A DNA stretch of 64,000 nucleotides from Streptomonospora sp. PA3 (GCF_009728995.1 NZ_VTZW01000008.1:310001-374000), one strand, 5' to 3'; shown: positions 9,101 to 17,608, counted from the stretch's first letter. Made by a program: numbers and translations. Notes: generated by a model from the sequence alone, not told the origin.

Positions 9101-9132
9101 AAGCCGCGCCTGGCCAGCGCGCCCGCCGTCAT
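6121..9132 (-). CDS. glnE: Glutamine synthetase adenylyltransferase/deadenylylase
   Basis: A 1003-residue bifunctional enzyme that attaches AMP to the control tyrosine of GlnA1 and removes it by phosphorolysis, tuning nitrogen assimilation. Two nucleotidyltransferase domains carry the expected motifs: GMGKCGGRELNYVSDVDVVF (about residue 210) and AMGRFGGRELTYASDADVLF (about 720), each followed by a helical regulatory segment. ATG 9132 was chosen because it has GGGAGA 8 nt upstream; an upstream open frame exists but lacks family similarity. The stop TAG lies inside the CTAG flank of the IS982 element, so the insertion left the protein almost or fully intact (ending VFYDD) but separated the gene from its native terminator. 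Confidence 0.96.
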   Translation of the reverse strand: MTAGALARRGFGDGERAVRLLSESGIDPARHSDIVGELGAAPDPDQALLGLCRILEACGEPAELLDALCTDPDLRARLVKVLGASSALTDHLVRHPGDWRELRGADAARAPSSAELRASMLHIVGADPHSAAPTAAEKVDDPDGPAHALRVAYHRRVLRLAGRDLTGAADLEAVGAELADLAAAVLEAALAVARAEDPDQAALCRLAVIGMGKCGGRELNYVSDVDVVFVAEPAEGVADDQAAMRAAARLAAAMMRIPGETGREGTLWQVDAALRPEGKNGPLVRPLSGHVSYYRRWAKTWEFQALLKARPIAGDTELGAAYAAEIEPMVWRAAGRDNFVDDVQSMRRRVVAHIPPAESEREIKLSRGGLRDIEFSVQLLQLVHGRGDPALRSGNTLAALEALSATGYVGREDAAGLAEAYRFLRRVEHLLQLNRLRRTHLLPDPDSPDGAEQLRRLGRALGYTANPVAEFTAAWRRVAADVRRLHEKLFYRPLLHAVARLPEGEARLTLEQAGERLGALGFADPAGALRHLEALTSGVSRRASIQRTLLPVMLGWFADAPDPDAGLLGFRQVSEALGGTPWYLRLLRDDVRVAERMAWVLGTSRYVTELLLRAPEAVAVLADDADLVQRPHQALAAEADAALRRHGTAENAVAAVRALRRRELLRTALADLLEVSNVDAVGDALTDITAVTIQAALRTARARVAAQRGEEPPTRLCVVAMGRFGGRELTYASDADVLFVHDPLPGADQEAATRSADAMVRELRRLLEMPAVDPPLHLDADLRPEGRSGAMVRTLDSYAAYYRRWSSTWESQALLRAAPVAGDTEVGARFTELIDPLRYPAEGVDDTAVREIRRLKARMEAERLPRGADPALHTKLGRGGLSDVEWVAQLLQLRHAREVPGLRTTGTLEALRAAVAHGLLDADDGAVLEAAWCAAARVRGAIMLVRGKPSDSIPTSLRDQAILAGALGYRDDEEEGAVGRMVEDYRRVTRRARAVMERVFYDD

Positions 9133-9199
9133 GGTGAATGTCTCCCGAGCCACGCTGATCACCGTAGCCGCCGCCCGCGGCCCCCGGTAGGCTGAAGTA

Positions 9200-9217
9200 G
9201 TTGCACTGTTGTTCAAC
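9200..9217. promoter_or_regulatory. Imperfect palindrome, candidate TetR operator
   Basis: GTTGCACTGTTGTTCAAC has arms GTTGxAC / GTxCAAC and lies just downstream of a TAGGCT -10 candidate (9188-9193). That position would let a repressor block the SMR/TetR transcript. The neighbouring TetR protein is the obvious candidate binder; this is an inference from context. Confidence 0.5.
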
Positions 9218-9325
9218 TTTCGGTGCGGCGGGTGCGGCGGGCGCCCGTTCCCGCGCCCTCTCCCCGTGCCGCCGGACCCGACGCACGCCCGCCGCGTGCG
9301 GGCGGGCAGGAAAGGAAGTCCGCTC

Positions 9326-9649
9326 ATGACGTGGCTGCTGCTGCTGGGCGCGATCGCCGCCGAGGTCACCGGGACGATCGCACTGCGCTTCTCCGACGGG
9401 TTCAGCCGCCTGGTGCCGTCGCTGATCTCCCTGGCCGGCTACGGCGCCGCGCTGTGGCTGCTGGCCCAGGTGCTCAACCGCGGCATGAACATCGGGGTGG
9501 CCTACGGTGTCTGGGCGGCCCTGGGCGTGTCGCTGGTGGCGGTCGTCGGCGCGGCGTTCCTGGGCGACAGCCTCACCTGGGTCCAGGCGGGCGGCATCGT
9601 CCTGGTCATCGCGGGTGTGCTCGCCCTGGAGCTGGGAGGGGCGCACTGA
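9326..9649 (+). CDS. SMR-family multidrug efflux protein
   Basis: A 107-residue small multidrug resistance transporter (EmrE/QacE/SugE type) that exchanges protons for cationic drugs or guanidinium across the membrane as a dimer. Four transmembrane helices fill the whole length. The essential membrane glutamate is Glu13 in AAEVTGT, and the family motifs RFSDGFSRLVPS and GVAYGVWAALGV are present. ATG 9326 follows AGGAAAGGAAG. The TetR gene downstream overlaps or abuts it, so the two form a self-regulated efflux operon. Sequence alone cannot decide between the drug-exporting and guanidinium-exporting subfamilies. Confidence 0.92.
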   Translation: MTWLLLLGAIAAEVTGTIALRFSDGFSRLVPSLISLAGYGAALWLLAQVLNRGMNIGVAYGVWAALGVSLVAVVGAAFLGDSLTWVQAGGIVLVIAGVLALELGGAH

Positions 9650-9678
9650 GCGCCGGGGAGAGTGCCGACGGCCGCCGG

Positions 9679-10209
9679 GTGCGCGGCGAGCGCCGGCGCG
9701 CCGCGCTGATCGCCGCGACCCTGCGCGTGGTCGAGGCCGAGGGGGTGGCCGGGGTGACCCACCGCGCCGTCGCGCGCGCGGCGGGGGTGCCGGCGAGCTC
9801 GGCGGTGTATCACTTCGCCACGCTCGACGACCTGCTCGTGGCCGCGCTGACGTCGGCCACCGACGCCTACGTCGAGCAGCTGCGCGCCGTCGCGCAGCGG
9901 CGCCGCGACATCCCGGCCGCACTCGCCGCCCTGGTCGCCGACGGCACCGGACCCGACCGGCACCGCGCGCTGGCCGAATGCGAACTGACCCTGCTGGCGG
10001 TGCGCCGCCCCGTCCTGCGGCCGGTGGTGCACCGCTACCTGCGGGCGCTCTCGGAGGCGGTGGCCCGCTGCACCGGCGACCCCGTGGCCGTGCGCGCGGC
10101 GGTGGCGGCCGTCGACGGCCTGTTCCTGCAGGGCCTGCTGGACGAACGCGGCATCTCGGCCGCGGAGATCCGCGACGTGCTGACCCACATCCTCGGCGAG
10201 GGCTGCTGA
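9679..10209 (+). CDS. TetR-family transcriptional regulator
   Basis: About 176 residues. The N-terminal helix-turn-helix is clear (RRAALIAATLRVVEAEGVAG, then HRAVARAAGVPASSAVYHFAT, about residues 3-50); the rest is an all-helical ligand-binding domain with no identifiable ligand. It is cotranscribed with the SMR pump and probably represses it through the palindrome at 9200-9217. Start uncertain: GTG 9679 is the best in-frame codon, but its GGGGAG is about 20 nt upstream; a CTG at 9646 overlapping the smr stop is possible. Confidence 0.88.
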   Translation: MRGERRRAALIAATLRVVEAEGVAGVTHRAVARAAGVPASSAVYHFATLDDLLVAALTSATDAYVEQLRAVAQRRRDIPAALAALVADGTGPDRHRALAECELTLLAVRRPVLRPVVHRYLRALSEAVARCTGDPVAVRAAVAAVDGLFLQGLLDERGISAAEIRDVLTHILGEGC

Positions 10210-10243
10210 GCCGCGAACTGAAAGGCGCGGATCCCCTGCGGCA

Positions 10244-11050
10244 TCACTCGGCGTCCTCCCGGCGGAGCGTCCTTCTGCGGGAGGCCGGCCGGCGGAACCA
10301 GAGCACGAAGACCGCCGCGCCCGTCGCGAGGACGATCAGGACCCCGGTGAGGATGCTGGTCACGGTGAGCACGCGCTGCGGGGCCGAGACGGCCGACGCA
10401 CCGGCGCGCGCCGCCGTGTCGACGCGGTTGGTGTCGGAGGCGCAGGCCACCGGCGGCCGGCCCGCCTCGGTCTGGGCGCAGGCGGTGGTGGCCACGCGCC
10501 ACAGCCGCTCGCCCGGCTCGCCCAGCCGCACCCGGGCCGTGCGCTCGATCCGCTCTCCGGGGCCGACCACCACCCGCCAGGTGGCGACGCCGCCCGTCGC
10601 CATGCCGTCGGCTCCGACGTCGACGAACCGCGCCTCCGCCGAGACCCGCTGGGAGAGGACCGCCTCCTTCTCCTCCTCGCCCTCGTTGCGCAGTGTGAGG
10701 GTGTAGACGACCTCCTCGCCGGCCGCGATGGTGTCGCGGTCGTCGCTGACCGCCATGGAAAGCGACGCCTCCTCCATCGCCGCAGCGCGCTCGCCGCCCG
10801 CCGGGTCGGTCGGAGCCAGCGCGGCGGCGACCGAGGGCGGCACGCCGGGTGCGTAGGCGGCGGACGCGGGGTCGGGGTCGCCTGACCACACCGCCGGCAG
10901 CGGCGCCCCTCCCCCGGCGCGCGGCGCCGCGTCGCCGTCCTGCCCCGGCGAGGCCGCCGACGCGGACGCGCTCGCCCCCGCCGCCAGCAGCACGGCCGCC
11001 GCCGCACCCGCCGTGCAACGACGGCCCCAGTTACCGATTCCGTCGGCCAC
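10244..11050 (-). CDS. Secreted/membrane-anchored DUF11-like protein
   Basis: About 268 residues from GTG 11050. Layout: signal peptide (WGRRCTAGAAAAVLLAAGASASASA, about 9-32), a low-complexity Ala/Gly/Asp-rich stretch, a beta-rich domain with EEVVYTLTLRNEGEEEKEAVLSQRV and VGPGERIERTARVRL that resembles DUF11 conserved repeats found in cell-surface proteins, and a C-terminal transmembrane helix (VTSILTGVLIVLATGAAVFVLWF) followed by a basic RRPASRRRTLRRE tail. This suggests an extracellular adhesion-type domain tethered to the membrane; no sortase motif is present. Three cysteines occur (C17 of the signal, and two in the domain). The role is unknown. Confidence 0.75.
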   Translation of the reverse strand: MADGIGNWGRRCTAGAAAAVLLAAGASASASAASPGQDGDAAPRAGGGAPLPAVWSGDPDPASAAYAPGVPPSVAAALAPTDPAGGERAAAMEEASLSMAVSDDRDTIAAGEEVVYTLTLRNEGEEEKEAVLSQRVSAEARFVDVGADGMATGGVATWRVVVGPGERIERTARVRLGEPGERLWRVATTACAQTEAGRPPVACASDTNRVDTAARAGASAVSAPQRVLTVTSILTGVLIVLATGAAVFVLWFRRPASRRRTLRREDAE

Positions 11051-11260
11051 GATCACCAACCCCCGATGGTTGACGCCGCTCCCGTTATCGAGCGGCCACA
11101 CCGAGACAACTACGCGCATGCGCGTGATCACGGAAAGTGCCACGCCCATGGAGCGCCACATCGGCGGACGGGGACCGGGGGCCGGGCGGGCCGCGGCCGG
11201 CGCGGAGGGCTTAGCCCGCGACCAGCGGTCCGGGTGCCCACCGAGCCCTGCCCAGGTCGC

Positions 11261-11320
11261 GTCGAGGGTGTCCGTGGGGCCACTCTCGGTGCCGAGAGTG
11301 GCCCCACGGACACCCTCGAC
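11261..11320. repeat. 60-bp perfect palindrome
   Basis: Two 29-nt arms (11261-11289 and 11292-11320) are exact reverse complements around a 2-nt centre (TG). The left arm begins GTCGAGGGTGTCCGTGGGGC and ends CACTCTCGG. It is about 210 bp from the nearest gene, and no T-tract follows. Perfect conservation of 29 bp on both arms is far beyond a normal terminator. Confidence 0.95.
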
Positions 11321-11429
11321 GGGGGAGCCGGACACGGACCCCGGATATTCCGCGCCCTCCGGCCGCCGCTGGGGCGGCGAGGGCACGGCGCGACGACGCG
11401 GGCGGCGTTAGGCCGCGCCGCCCGCGTCG

Positions 11430-11800
11430 GGTGCGCGACCGGCGCCCACCCGAACCGATCCCCGCAGGCCCGAGCCCTCCGTCGGCCTCGACGCCCCCGT
11501 CGGACGCCATCGCCGCCCGCCCGCAGCAACCGGTGGTCGCCCAGCCCCCGCCCCCGCCGGCCGTCGCCGCCCTCGCCGCGTGCTCGGCCGGCGGGCACCG
11601 GAACCGCTGGTCGCGGGCTACACCGTCCACCGGTCCGCGCCGCCCTCGCCACACTCCCAACCGAACGGCCCCGGAACCGATTACCGCCGACCCAGGCCAT
11701 CAGCCGCCGTCACCGCCCCGTCGCATGCCCGGCCCTCCAGCACCCCCACCGATCCGCGCCGCCCCGAGCGCCCCGCCGCCCTCGCCAACCCCGCCGCACG
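11430..11800 (-). repeat. Degenerate array of 72-bp repeats (reverse orientation)
   Basis: The core (A)ACCGATCCGCG, with GGCGGGCACC upstream and GGGCY downstream, recurs at 11454, 11603, 11676 and 11748; spacings of 72-73 bp (and one double step of 149) reveal a tandem array. It is the same unit as the array at 45.9-46.5 kb, on the opposite strand, but more decayed. Confidence 0.7.
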
Positions 11801-12082
11801 ACCGACCGGGGAGGCGGACGCGGCAGGCGCAGCCGGACTCGGTGCCGCCTTCGCCGTCATCCCCGCGGAGCCGGCCGAACGCCGTCGGTCTTAGCCCGTC
11901 TTATCCGCGCGGCCTGGCGTCTCATCGCCCGCAGGCCCGTTCCGGCGTGCGGATAAGGCTTTCACCCGATGTGCGCGCCCGCGTCTTAGCCGGAGAGTGG
12001 TCATCACGGCGGCGGGGAGCACCGCAACACCGGGCCTCGCGCCGCCGGAGCCGACCGGAATCACCGAAAGAAGGGCATCGCC

Positions 12083-12364
12083 ATGCATCCCGACCTGCTG
12101 CACGCGGCCGTCGACCAGCGCATCTCCCGATTCCGGGAAGAGGCGCGGCGCAGCTCCCTGCGGCGCGCGCTGCGCGAGGCGCGCAAGCGCGACCGGAAGC
12201 GCCGGTCCCGGGACGAGGACCCCGGCGGCGGGGCCCACGCCCCGGCCGAGCGGCCGCGCTCCCTGCCGCCCGAGCCCCCGGAGAGCGGCGCCCCCGCTCC
12301 GCGCCCCGTGCCCGACGCGGTCCCCGAGGCCTCCGCCGCCCAGGGCGTCCCGGCCGGGTGCTGA
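12083..12364 (+). CDS. Small basic/proline-rich hypothetical protein
   Basis: 93 residues. The N-terminal half, MHPDLLHAAVDQRISRFREE then ARRSSLRRALREARKRDRKRR, forms an amphipathic, strongly basic helix; the second half is disordered, rich in Pro, Glu and Ala. GAAAGAAGG precedes the ATG. Similar short proteins opening with MHPDLL or MHPELL occur widely in actinobacteria as uncharacterised genes. It lies 130 bp upstream of the LAL regulator in the same direction. The function is unknown. Confidence 0.6.
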   Translation: MHPDLLHAAVDQRISRFREEARRSSLRRALREARKRDRKRRSRDEDPGGGAHAPAERPRSLPPEPPESGAPAPRPVPDAVPEASAAQGVPAGC

Positions 12365-12493
12365 CGCGCACCCGGCCGGGGCGGCCGGCGCTTCACGGCC
12401 GGTCGCTCCGCCGTCCCGCCCCCGCCCTGCTCCGCGGGGCTGCAACCGGAAACGCAATAGCCCGAACACCCCGTTTGCGGGCATACTGGGCGG

Positions 12494-15472
12494 ATGATGC
12501 CGGTCGGCTCCAGTCCCGTGTTCATCGGGCGCAGGCAGGAACTCCATTCCCTCATCGACCACGCGCACAGCGCGCGCTCCGGCGCCGGTGCGGCGACCGT
12601 GCTCGTGGGGGGCGACGCCGGAGTCGGCAAGTCCCGGTTGATCGCGGAGTTCACCGAGCGTGTCGCGGGCGGCCGCGTCGTCACCGGCGGATGCCTGGAA
12701 CTCGGCGTCGACGGCCTGCCCTTCGCCCCGTTCGTGACGGTGCTGCGGCACATCCTGCGCGACCACGGGCGCGCGGCCTTCGACGCGCTGGCCCCGGGCG
12801 GCACCCAGGAACTGGCCCGCCTGCTGCCCGAGCTGGGCGCGCCTCCCGAGGACCGCCGCGAGGCGCGCGGGCTGCTGTTCGAGCAGGTGCTGCGCCTGCT
12901 GACCTCGGTCGCCGGCACCGAGGGGCTGACCGTGGTCATCGAGGACCTGCACTGGGCCGACACCGCGACCCGCGACCTGCTGGTATTCCTGCTGCGCAAC
13001 CTCGACACCGCGGCCGTGCAGATCGTCGCCACCTACCGCAGCGACGACCTCCACCGCGGCCACCCGCTCCGCCGCCTGCTGCTGGAACTGGAGCGGCTGC
13101 CCTCGGTCACCCGCATGGAGCTGGATCCCCTCACCTTCGAGCAGGCCGCCGAGCAGGCGGCGGCCATCCGCGGCCGCGACCTCGGCCCCGACGAGGCGGC
13201 GGCCCTCTTCGACCGCACCGGCGGCAACCCGCTGTTCGTGGAGTCGCTGGCGGGCCAGAACGGGTTCGTCGGCGCCGGGCTGCCCGAACGGCCCCGCGAA
13301 CTCCTGCTGGCCTCGCTGGACGGGCTCGACGATGCGCACCGCCAGGTGCTGCGCGTGGCCGCGATCGGCGCCGTCAGCGGCGCCCACATCGAGCACGACC
13401 TGCTGGCCCACGTCGCGGGGATCGGCGAGGACGAGCTCAACACCGCGCTGCGTGCGCTGGTCGACGCCAACGTGCTGCGTGTGGACGGCACCGGCTACCG
13501 GTTCCGGCACGCGCTGCTGCGCGAGGCCGTCCACGACGAACTGCTGCCGGGCCAGCACACCCGACTGCACCTGCGCTTCGCCGAGGCTCTGGACGCGCTG
13601 CCCGGTGCCGTCCCCTTCCACCGCCTCGCCGCCGAACAGGCGCACCACTTCTCCTCCGGCCACGACCTGCCGCGTGCGCTGAGCGCCGCGTGGCGGGCGG
13701 CGGTGCGCGCCGCCGAGACCCTCGCCTTCGCCGAGGAACTGCGCATGCTCGAAAGGATCCTGGAATACTGGGAGAAGGTCCCCGACGCCGTCGAGCGCGT
13801 GCAGGGCCGCAGCCACGTGCAGGTGGTGTCCCGCGCCGCGGCCGCCGCCCTGGAGAGCGGCGACTTCTTCCGCGCGCGGGCGCTGTGCGACGCCGGTCTG
13901 GACGAGATCGGCGAGGACGCCGACGACGAGCAGAGCCGCATCGACCGCGCCAGGCTGCTGCGGCGCCGCGGCCAGGCCCGCACCCAGCTCTCCGACGGAG
14001 ACGGGATCTCCGACCTGGTGAAGGCCATGGCCATCCACCCGCCCCACGATCCCGGCTACGGGTTCGTGCTCTCGCTGCTGGCGCGGGAGGCGATGCTGCA
14101 CCAGGAGGAGTCGTTCGCCGCCGACCATCTGGCAACGGGCGCGCCGACCTGGCTGAGCGCCACCGAGCTCGCGACCGAGGCGATCCGCCGCTCCCGGGAG
14201 GGCGGCGACACCTGCGCCGAGGCCGACGCCCTGCTGACCCTGGGCACCTCCCAGATGAACGAGGGGCGCTTCGACGAGGGCCGGGCCACCCTGGAGCGCG
14301 GTCTGGAGCTGGCGCGCGAGCTGGCCGACCCGTCCCTGGAGTCGCGCGGCATGGCCAACCTCGCCCACTACATGCGCGAACGCGGCATGCACGAAGAGGC
14401 CCTCGCCCAGCTCGGCACCGCCATGGACCGGCTGCGCGATCTCGGGCTGATGAGCGCCAACGGCCCCTTCGTCGCGTTGAACATCGCCGAGACCCGCCTG
14501 GACCTGGGCGACCTCGCGGGCAGCCGGGCGAAGGTGCGCCACAGCCTGGCCTGGTCGCCCTCCCCCGCCCACCGGCTCTACCTCATCGCCGTGGACGTGC
14601 GCGCCGCTCTCGCGCAGGGCGACCTGGAGGGAGCCCGGCGCGGTGCCGCCGAGCTCGACCCCGACTGCGTCCTGGGCAACTTCCGCATCCACACCATGCA
14701 GCTCAGCGCCGCCGCACTGATCGACCTGCACGTGGCCGAACGCGACCTCGCCCGCGCGCTGGAGATGGCCGACCGGGTCCTGGAGCGCATCGACTTCGAC
14801 CGGTCGCCGGGTTACGGGTGGGTGGTGCTGGACCGCATCGCCGAGGCGCTGCGGCAGGCCGCTGAGCTTCCCGGCGGCGGTCCGGACGAGGCGGCAAAGG
14901 TGCGCGCCGGCGCCGCCGCCCTCGCCGCGAACCTGCGGGCCGACGGACCGGTGCAGGCTGCGCAGCGGAGCACGGTGCGCGCCCGGCTGGCCTCCGCCGA
15001 TACCGGGCCCGCCGACGCGGCCGCGGCCTGGTCGGCTGCGGTGGAGGCGTGGAACGAGGTCACCATGCCGCTGCACCGCGCCGAGGCGCTGCTGCTGGAG
15101 GCGGAGTCCGCGCTGGCCGCCGACCGCGGCGCACAGGTGGCCGACCGGCTGCGGGAGGCCGCCAAGCTCGCCGCCGAGCACGGCGCCGCGGTGCTGGAGG
15201 CCGGTGCCCGCGAGCTGGCGCGGCGGGCCGGGGTGGCGCTGGACGCCGGCTCCGGCGGCGGCGCCCCGGCCGGGCCGCCGGCGGGGCTGACCGCGCGCGA
15301 GGCCGAGGTGCTGCGGCTGCTGGCCCGCGGCTACACCAACGCGGGGATCGCCGCGGAGCTGTTCATCGCGCCCAAGACCGCCAGCGTGCACGTGTCGCAC
15401 ATCCTGGCCAAGCTGGACCTGCCCAACCGCGCCAGCGCCGGAGCCCGCGCCCGCGAACTCGGTCTCGCCTAG
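12494..15472 (+). CDS. LAL-type ATP-binding LuxR regulator
   Basis: A 992-residue large ATP-binding regulator of the LuxR family. The N-terminal AAA-like ATPase begins IGRRQELHSLIDHA and has the Walker A GGDAGVGKSRL (about 38-48) and Walker B VVIEDLHWAD (about 148-157). The long middle part is helical and TPR-like. The C-terminus is a LuxR helix-turn-helix (GLTAREAEVLRLLARGYTNA then APKTASVHVSHILAKLDL, about 928-990). Such proteins activate catabolic or antibiotic clusters after binding an inducer and ATP; no obvious target cluster adjoins it. The start may be ATG 12494 or 12497. It converges on nadE with 130 bp between them. Confidence 0.93.
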   Translation: MMPVGSSPVFIGRRQELHSLIDHAHSARSGAGAATVLVGGDAGVGKSRLIAEFTERVAGGRVVTGGCLELGVDGLPFAPFVTVLRHILRDHGRAAFDALAPGGTQELARLLPELGAPPEDRREARGLLFEQVLRLLTSVAGTEGLTVVIEDLHWADTATRDLLVFLLRNLDTAAVQIVATYRSDDLHRGHPLRRLLLELERLPSVTRMELDPLTFEQAAEQAAAIRGRDLGPDEAAALFDRTGGNPLFVESLAGQNGFVGAGLPERPRELLLASLDGLDDAHRQVLRVAAIGAVSGAHIEHDLLAHVAGIGEDELNTALRALVDANVLRVDGTGYRFRHALLREAVHDELLPGQHTRLHLRFAEALDALPGAVPFHRLAAEQAHHFSSGHDLPRALSAAWRAAVRAAETLAFAEELRMLERILEYWEKVPDAVERVQGRSHVQVVSRAAAAALESGDFFRARALCDAGLDEIGEDADDEQSRIDRARLLRRRGQARTQLSDGDGISDLVKAMAIHPPHDPGYGFVLSLLAREAMLHQEESFAADHLATGAPTWLSATELATEAIRRSREGGDTCAEADALLTLGTSQMNEGRFDEGRATLERGLELARELADPSLESRGMANLAHYMRERGMHEEALAQLGTAMDRLRDLGLMSANGPFVALNIAETRLDLGDLAGSRAKVRHSLAWSPSPAHRLYLIAVDVRAALAQGDLEGARRGAAELDPDCVLGNFRIHTMQLSAAALIDLHVAERDLARALEMADRVLERIDFDRSPGYGWVVLDRIAEALRQAAELPGGGPDEAAKVRAGAAALAANLRADGPVQAAQRSTVRARLASADTGPADAAAAWSAAVEAWNEVTMPLHRAEALLLEAESALAADRGAQVADRLREAAKLAAEHGAAVLEAGARELARRAGVALDAGSGGGAPAGPPAGLTAREAEVLRLLARGYTNAGIAAELFIAPKTASVHVSHILAKLDLPNRASAGARARELGLA

Positions 15473-15602
15473 TACCGCCGGCCGGCCTTCACCGGCCCCG
15501 TCGTCCCGCCGATCTCATAGCCACCGCCGCGCCTCGCCGGGCAGGGCGGCGCCGGCAGCGCGACCGGCGGGCGGGAAGGCTGGGAGCCGGGCAGGGAGCC
15601 GC

Positions 15603-17381
15603 TCAGTCCGGCGGGGTCCAGCGGTTGGTGATCGGCAGGCGGCGGTCGCGGCCGAAGTTGCGCGAGCTGATCTTGGGGCCGGGCGGGTACTGGCGGCGCT
15701 TGTACTCGGCGCGGTCGACCATCCGGATCACCCTGCGGACCAGCTCGGGGTCGTAGCCGGCGCTCGTCAGCTCGCGCATGCCCTGATCGGTGCCGACGTA
15801 GGCGTCCAGCAGCCCGTCGAGCAGGTCGTAGTCGGGCAGCGAGTCGGTGTCGAGCTGGCCCGGCCGCAGCTCGGCGCTGGGCGGCTTGGCGATGGAGTTC
15901 TCCGGGATCGGGGGGACCTCGCCGGCGCGTTCGGCGGCGGCGTTGCGCCAGCGCGCCAGCTCCCACACCAGCGACTTCCAGCAGTCCTTGATCGGCGCGA
16001 ACCCGCCCACCGAGTCGCCGTAGAGGGTGGAGTAACCGGTGGCCAGCTCGCTCTTGTTGCCGGTGGCCAGCACCAGGTGGCCCTCCTGGTTGGACAGGCC
16101 CATCAGCAGCGTGCCGCGCACCCGCGCCTGCAGGTTCTCGGCGGCCAGGCCCTCCAGGGTGATGCTCTCCTCGAAGGCCGCCACGATCGGCGCGATGGCC
16201 ACGGTGCGCGCGCTGATGCCCTGCCGCTTGACCAGCTCCTCGGCGTCGGAGACCGAGTGCTCGCTGGAGTACTTGCTGGGCAGCAGCAGCGCGTGGACGC
16301 GATCGGGGCCCAGCGCGTCCACGGCGACGGTGATGCTCACCGCGGAGTCGATACCGCCCGAGAGCGCGACGGCGGCCGAGGCGAAGCCGTTCTTGCGCGC
16401 GTAGTCGCGTACCCCCACCACCAATGCCCGGTAGACCTCGCCGACGTCGGAGGCGGGGTCGGCGCGCGGGGTCAGCACCGGCGGATCCGGCGCGTAGGCC
16501 GCCACGGGCTCGGGCGAGAGCAGGTGGCGCACCACGCGCACGCCGTCCACGGCCTGGGCGGGCTCCTCGGACACCGGCCCTTCACCGGAATCCGCGGCGG
16601 CGGGCAGCGCCAGGTCGGTGACGAACAGGTCCTCCGCGAACTTCGGGGCGCGCGCGACCAGCTCGCCCTCGGAGTCGACGATCAGCGAGTCGCCGTCGAA
16701 GATCAGCTCGTCCTGGCCGCCGCTCATGTTCACATAACCCACGGCGGCGCCGATCTCGCGGGCGCGGCGCTGGCACAGCTCCAGGCGGACGTTGTCCTTG
16801 TCGCGCTCATAAGGCGAGGCGTTGACGGTCACCAGCAGGCCCGCGCGCGCACGCCGGGCCGCGGCCACCGGTCCGCCGCCCTGCCAGAGGTCCTCGCACA
16901 CCGCGAAGGCCACGTCGACGCCGTGCAGCCGCACCACGGGCAGCGCCTCGCCGGGCACGAAGTGGCGGAACTCGTCGAAGACGCCGTAGTTGGGCAGGTG
17001 GTGCTTGGCCGAGGTGACCTCGACGCGTCCCCGGTACAGCAGCGCGAAGGCGTTCTGCGGCGCGCCGGCGGGCTGGCCGTAGCGCTCCCCCACGCCGACG
17101 CGGCGGCTGAGGTAGCCCACCCCCACGGGCAGCTCGCCCAGCCCTTCCTGCGCCAGCTGCTCGGCGAGCGCGGCGACGGCCTTGATCGAGGCGGAGACGA
17201 ACGAGTTGCGCAGGGCGAGGTCCTCGACCGGGTAGCCGGTCACCACGAGTTCGGGGAACACCGCCAGGTGGGCGCCCGCCTCGTGTGCGCGCCGGGCGTA
17301 GTCCAAAACGAGCCGGCAGTTGCCGTCGAGGTCGCCGACGGTCGGGTTCACTTGCGCCATCGCGATTCTGAGCTGGGCCAC
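15603..17381 (-). CDS. nadE: Glutamine-dependent NAD+ synthetase
   Basis: A 592-residue enzyme that amidates nicotinate adenine dinucleotide using ATP and glutamine, the last step of NAD synthesis. The N-terminal nitrilase-type glutaminase has its Glu44 (VFPELVVTGY), Lys126 (SAKHHLPNYG) and Cys162 (AVCEDLWQGG) triad. The C-terminal synthetase has the PP-loop SGGIDSAVS (341-349) and KSELATGYSTLYGD. Start GTG 17381 directly follows a -10 TAGTCT with a 6-nt gap, so the mRNA is probably leaderless. It is divergent from glnA2, another glutamine-related gene. Confidence 0.97.
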   Translation of the reverse strand: MAQLRIAMAQVNPTVGDLDGNCRLVLDYARRAHEAGAHLAVFPELVVTGYPVEDLALRNSFVSASIKAVAALAEQLAQEGLGELPVGVGYLSRRVGVGERYGQPAGAPQNAFALLYRGRVEVTSAKHHLPNYGVFDEFRHFVPGEALPVVRLHGVDVAFAVCEDLWQGGGPVAAARRARAGLLVTVNASPYERDKDNVRLELCQRRAREIGAAVGYVNMSGGQDELIFDGDSLIVDSEGELVARAPKFAEDLFVTDLALPAAADSGEGPVSEEPAQAVDGVRVVRHLLSPEPVAAYAPDPPVLTPRADPASDVGEVYRALVVGVRDYARKNGFASAAVALSGGIDSAVSITVAVDALGPDRVHALLLPSKYSSEHSVSDAEELVKRQGISARTVAIAPIVAAFEESITLEGLAAENLQARVRGTLLMGLSNQEGHLVLATGNKSELATGYSTLYGDSVGGFAPIKDCWKSLVWELARWRNAAAERAGEVPPIPENSIAKPPSAELRPGQLDTDSLPDYDLLDGLLDAYVGTDQGMRELTSAGYDPELVRRVIRMVDRAEYKRRQYPPGPKISSRNFGRDRRLPITNRWTPPD

Positions 17382-17387
17382 CCTTCG

Positions 17388-17393
17388 AGACTA
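17388..17393 (-). promoter_or_regulatory. -10 box of probable leaderless nadE transcript
   Basis: On the minus strand TAGTCT ends 6 nt before the GTG start of nadE, matching the leaderless TANNNT pattern. Only the spacer CGAAGG separates them. Confidence 0.55.
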
Positions 17394-17608
17394 GTGGGTG
17401 GCGCGCCGCACGCGCCGCCCGGCTCCCCGCCCGCGGCGGAGCGGCCGCGATGTGCGGCTGCGTAGACTGTGGCCACGGCCGCAGGGCGCGAGCTGCGTTA
17501 ATGCGGCGGAAACCTGGGCCGTGCACACTGGCGGGTAGGACCGTGCCCATCGCGGCGGACGACAGGACCGCGTGCACCACGACGCACCACGACGAGGAAG
17601 GTGGAGGC

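Larger units (their letters stand above)
11051..12082. other. 1-kb intergenic region rich in repeats
   Basis: No protein gene is supported here: open frames in all six frames encode Pro/Arg-rich low-complexity products and lack ribosome-binding sites. It contains a 60-bp perfect palindrome (11261-11320), one plus-orientation 72-bp-type repeat unit near 11200-11250 and a degenerate reverse-orientation array (11430-11800). The last 200 bp hold nothing recognisable. Confidence 0.75.

Noticed and set aside
6025-9195. A 1056-residue open frame antisense to glnE
   Set aside because: GC-rich codon bias leaves antisense frames open; the product is His/Gln/Val-rich low complexity and glnE is certain on the other strand.
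11431-11894. Pro/Arg-rich open frames in the 11-12 kb gap as genes
   Set aside because: They coincide with the degenerate 72-bp repeats, have no ribosome-binding sites and show no domain-like composition.
17496-17513. GTTAA-n7-GAAAC upstream of glnA2 as a GlnR site
   Set aside because: The spacing is 7 instead of 6 and the first box departs from GTnAC; there is no second box.
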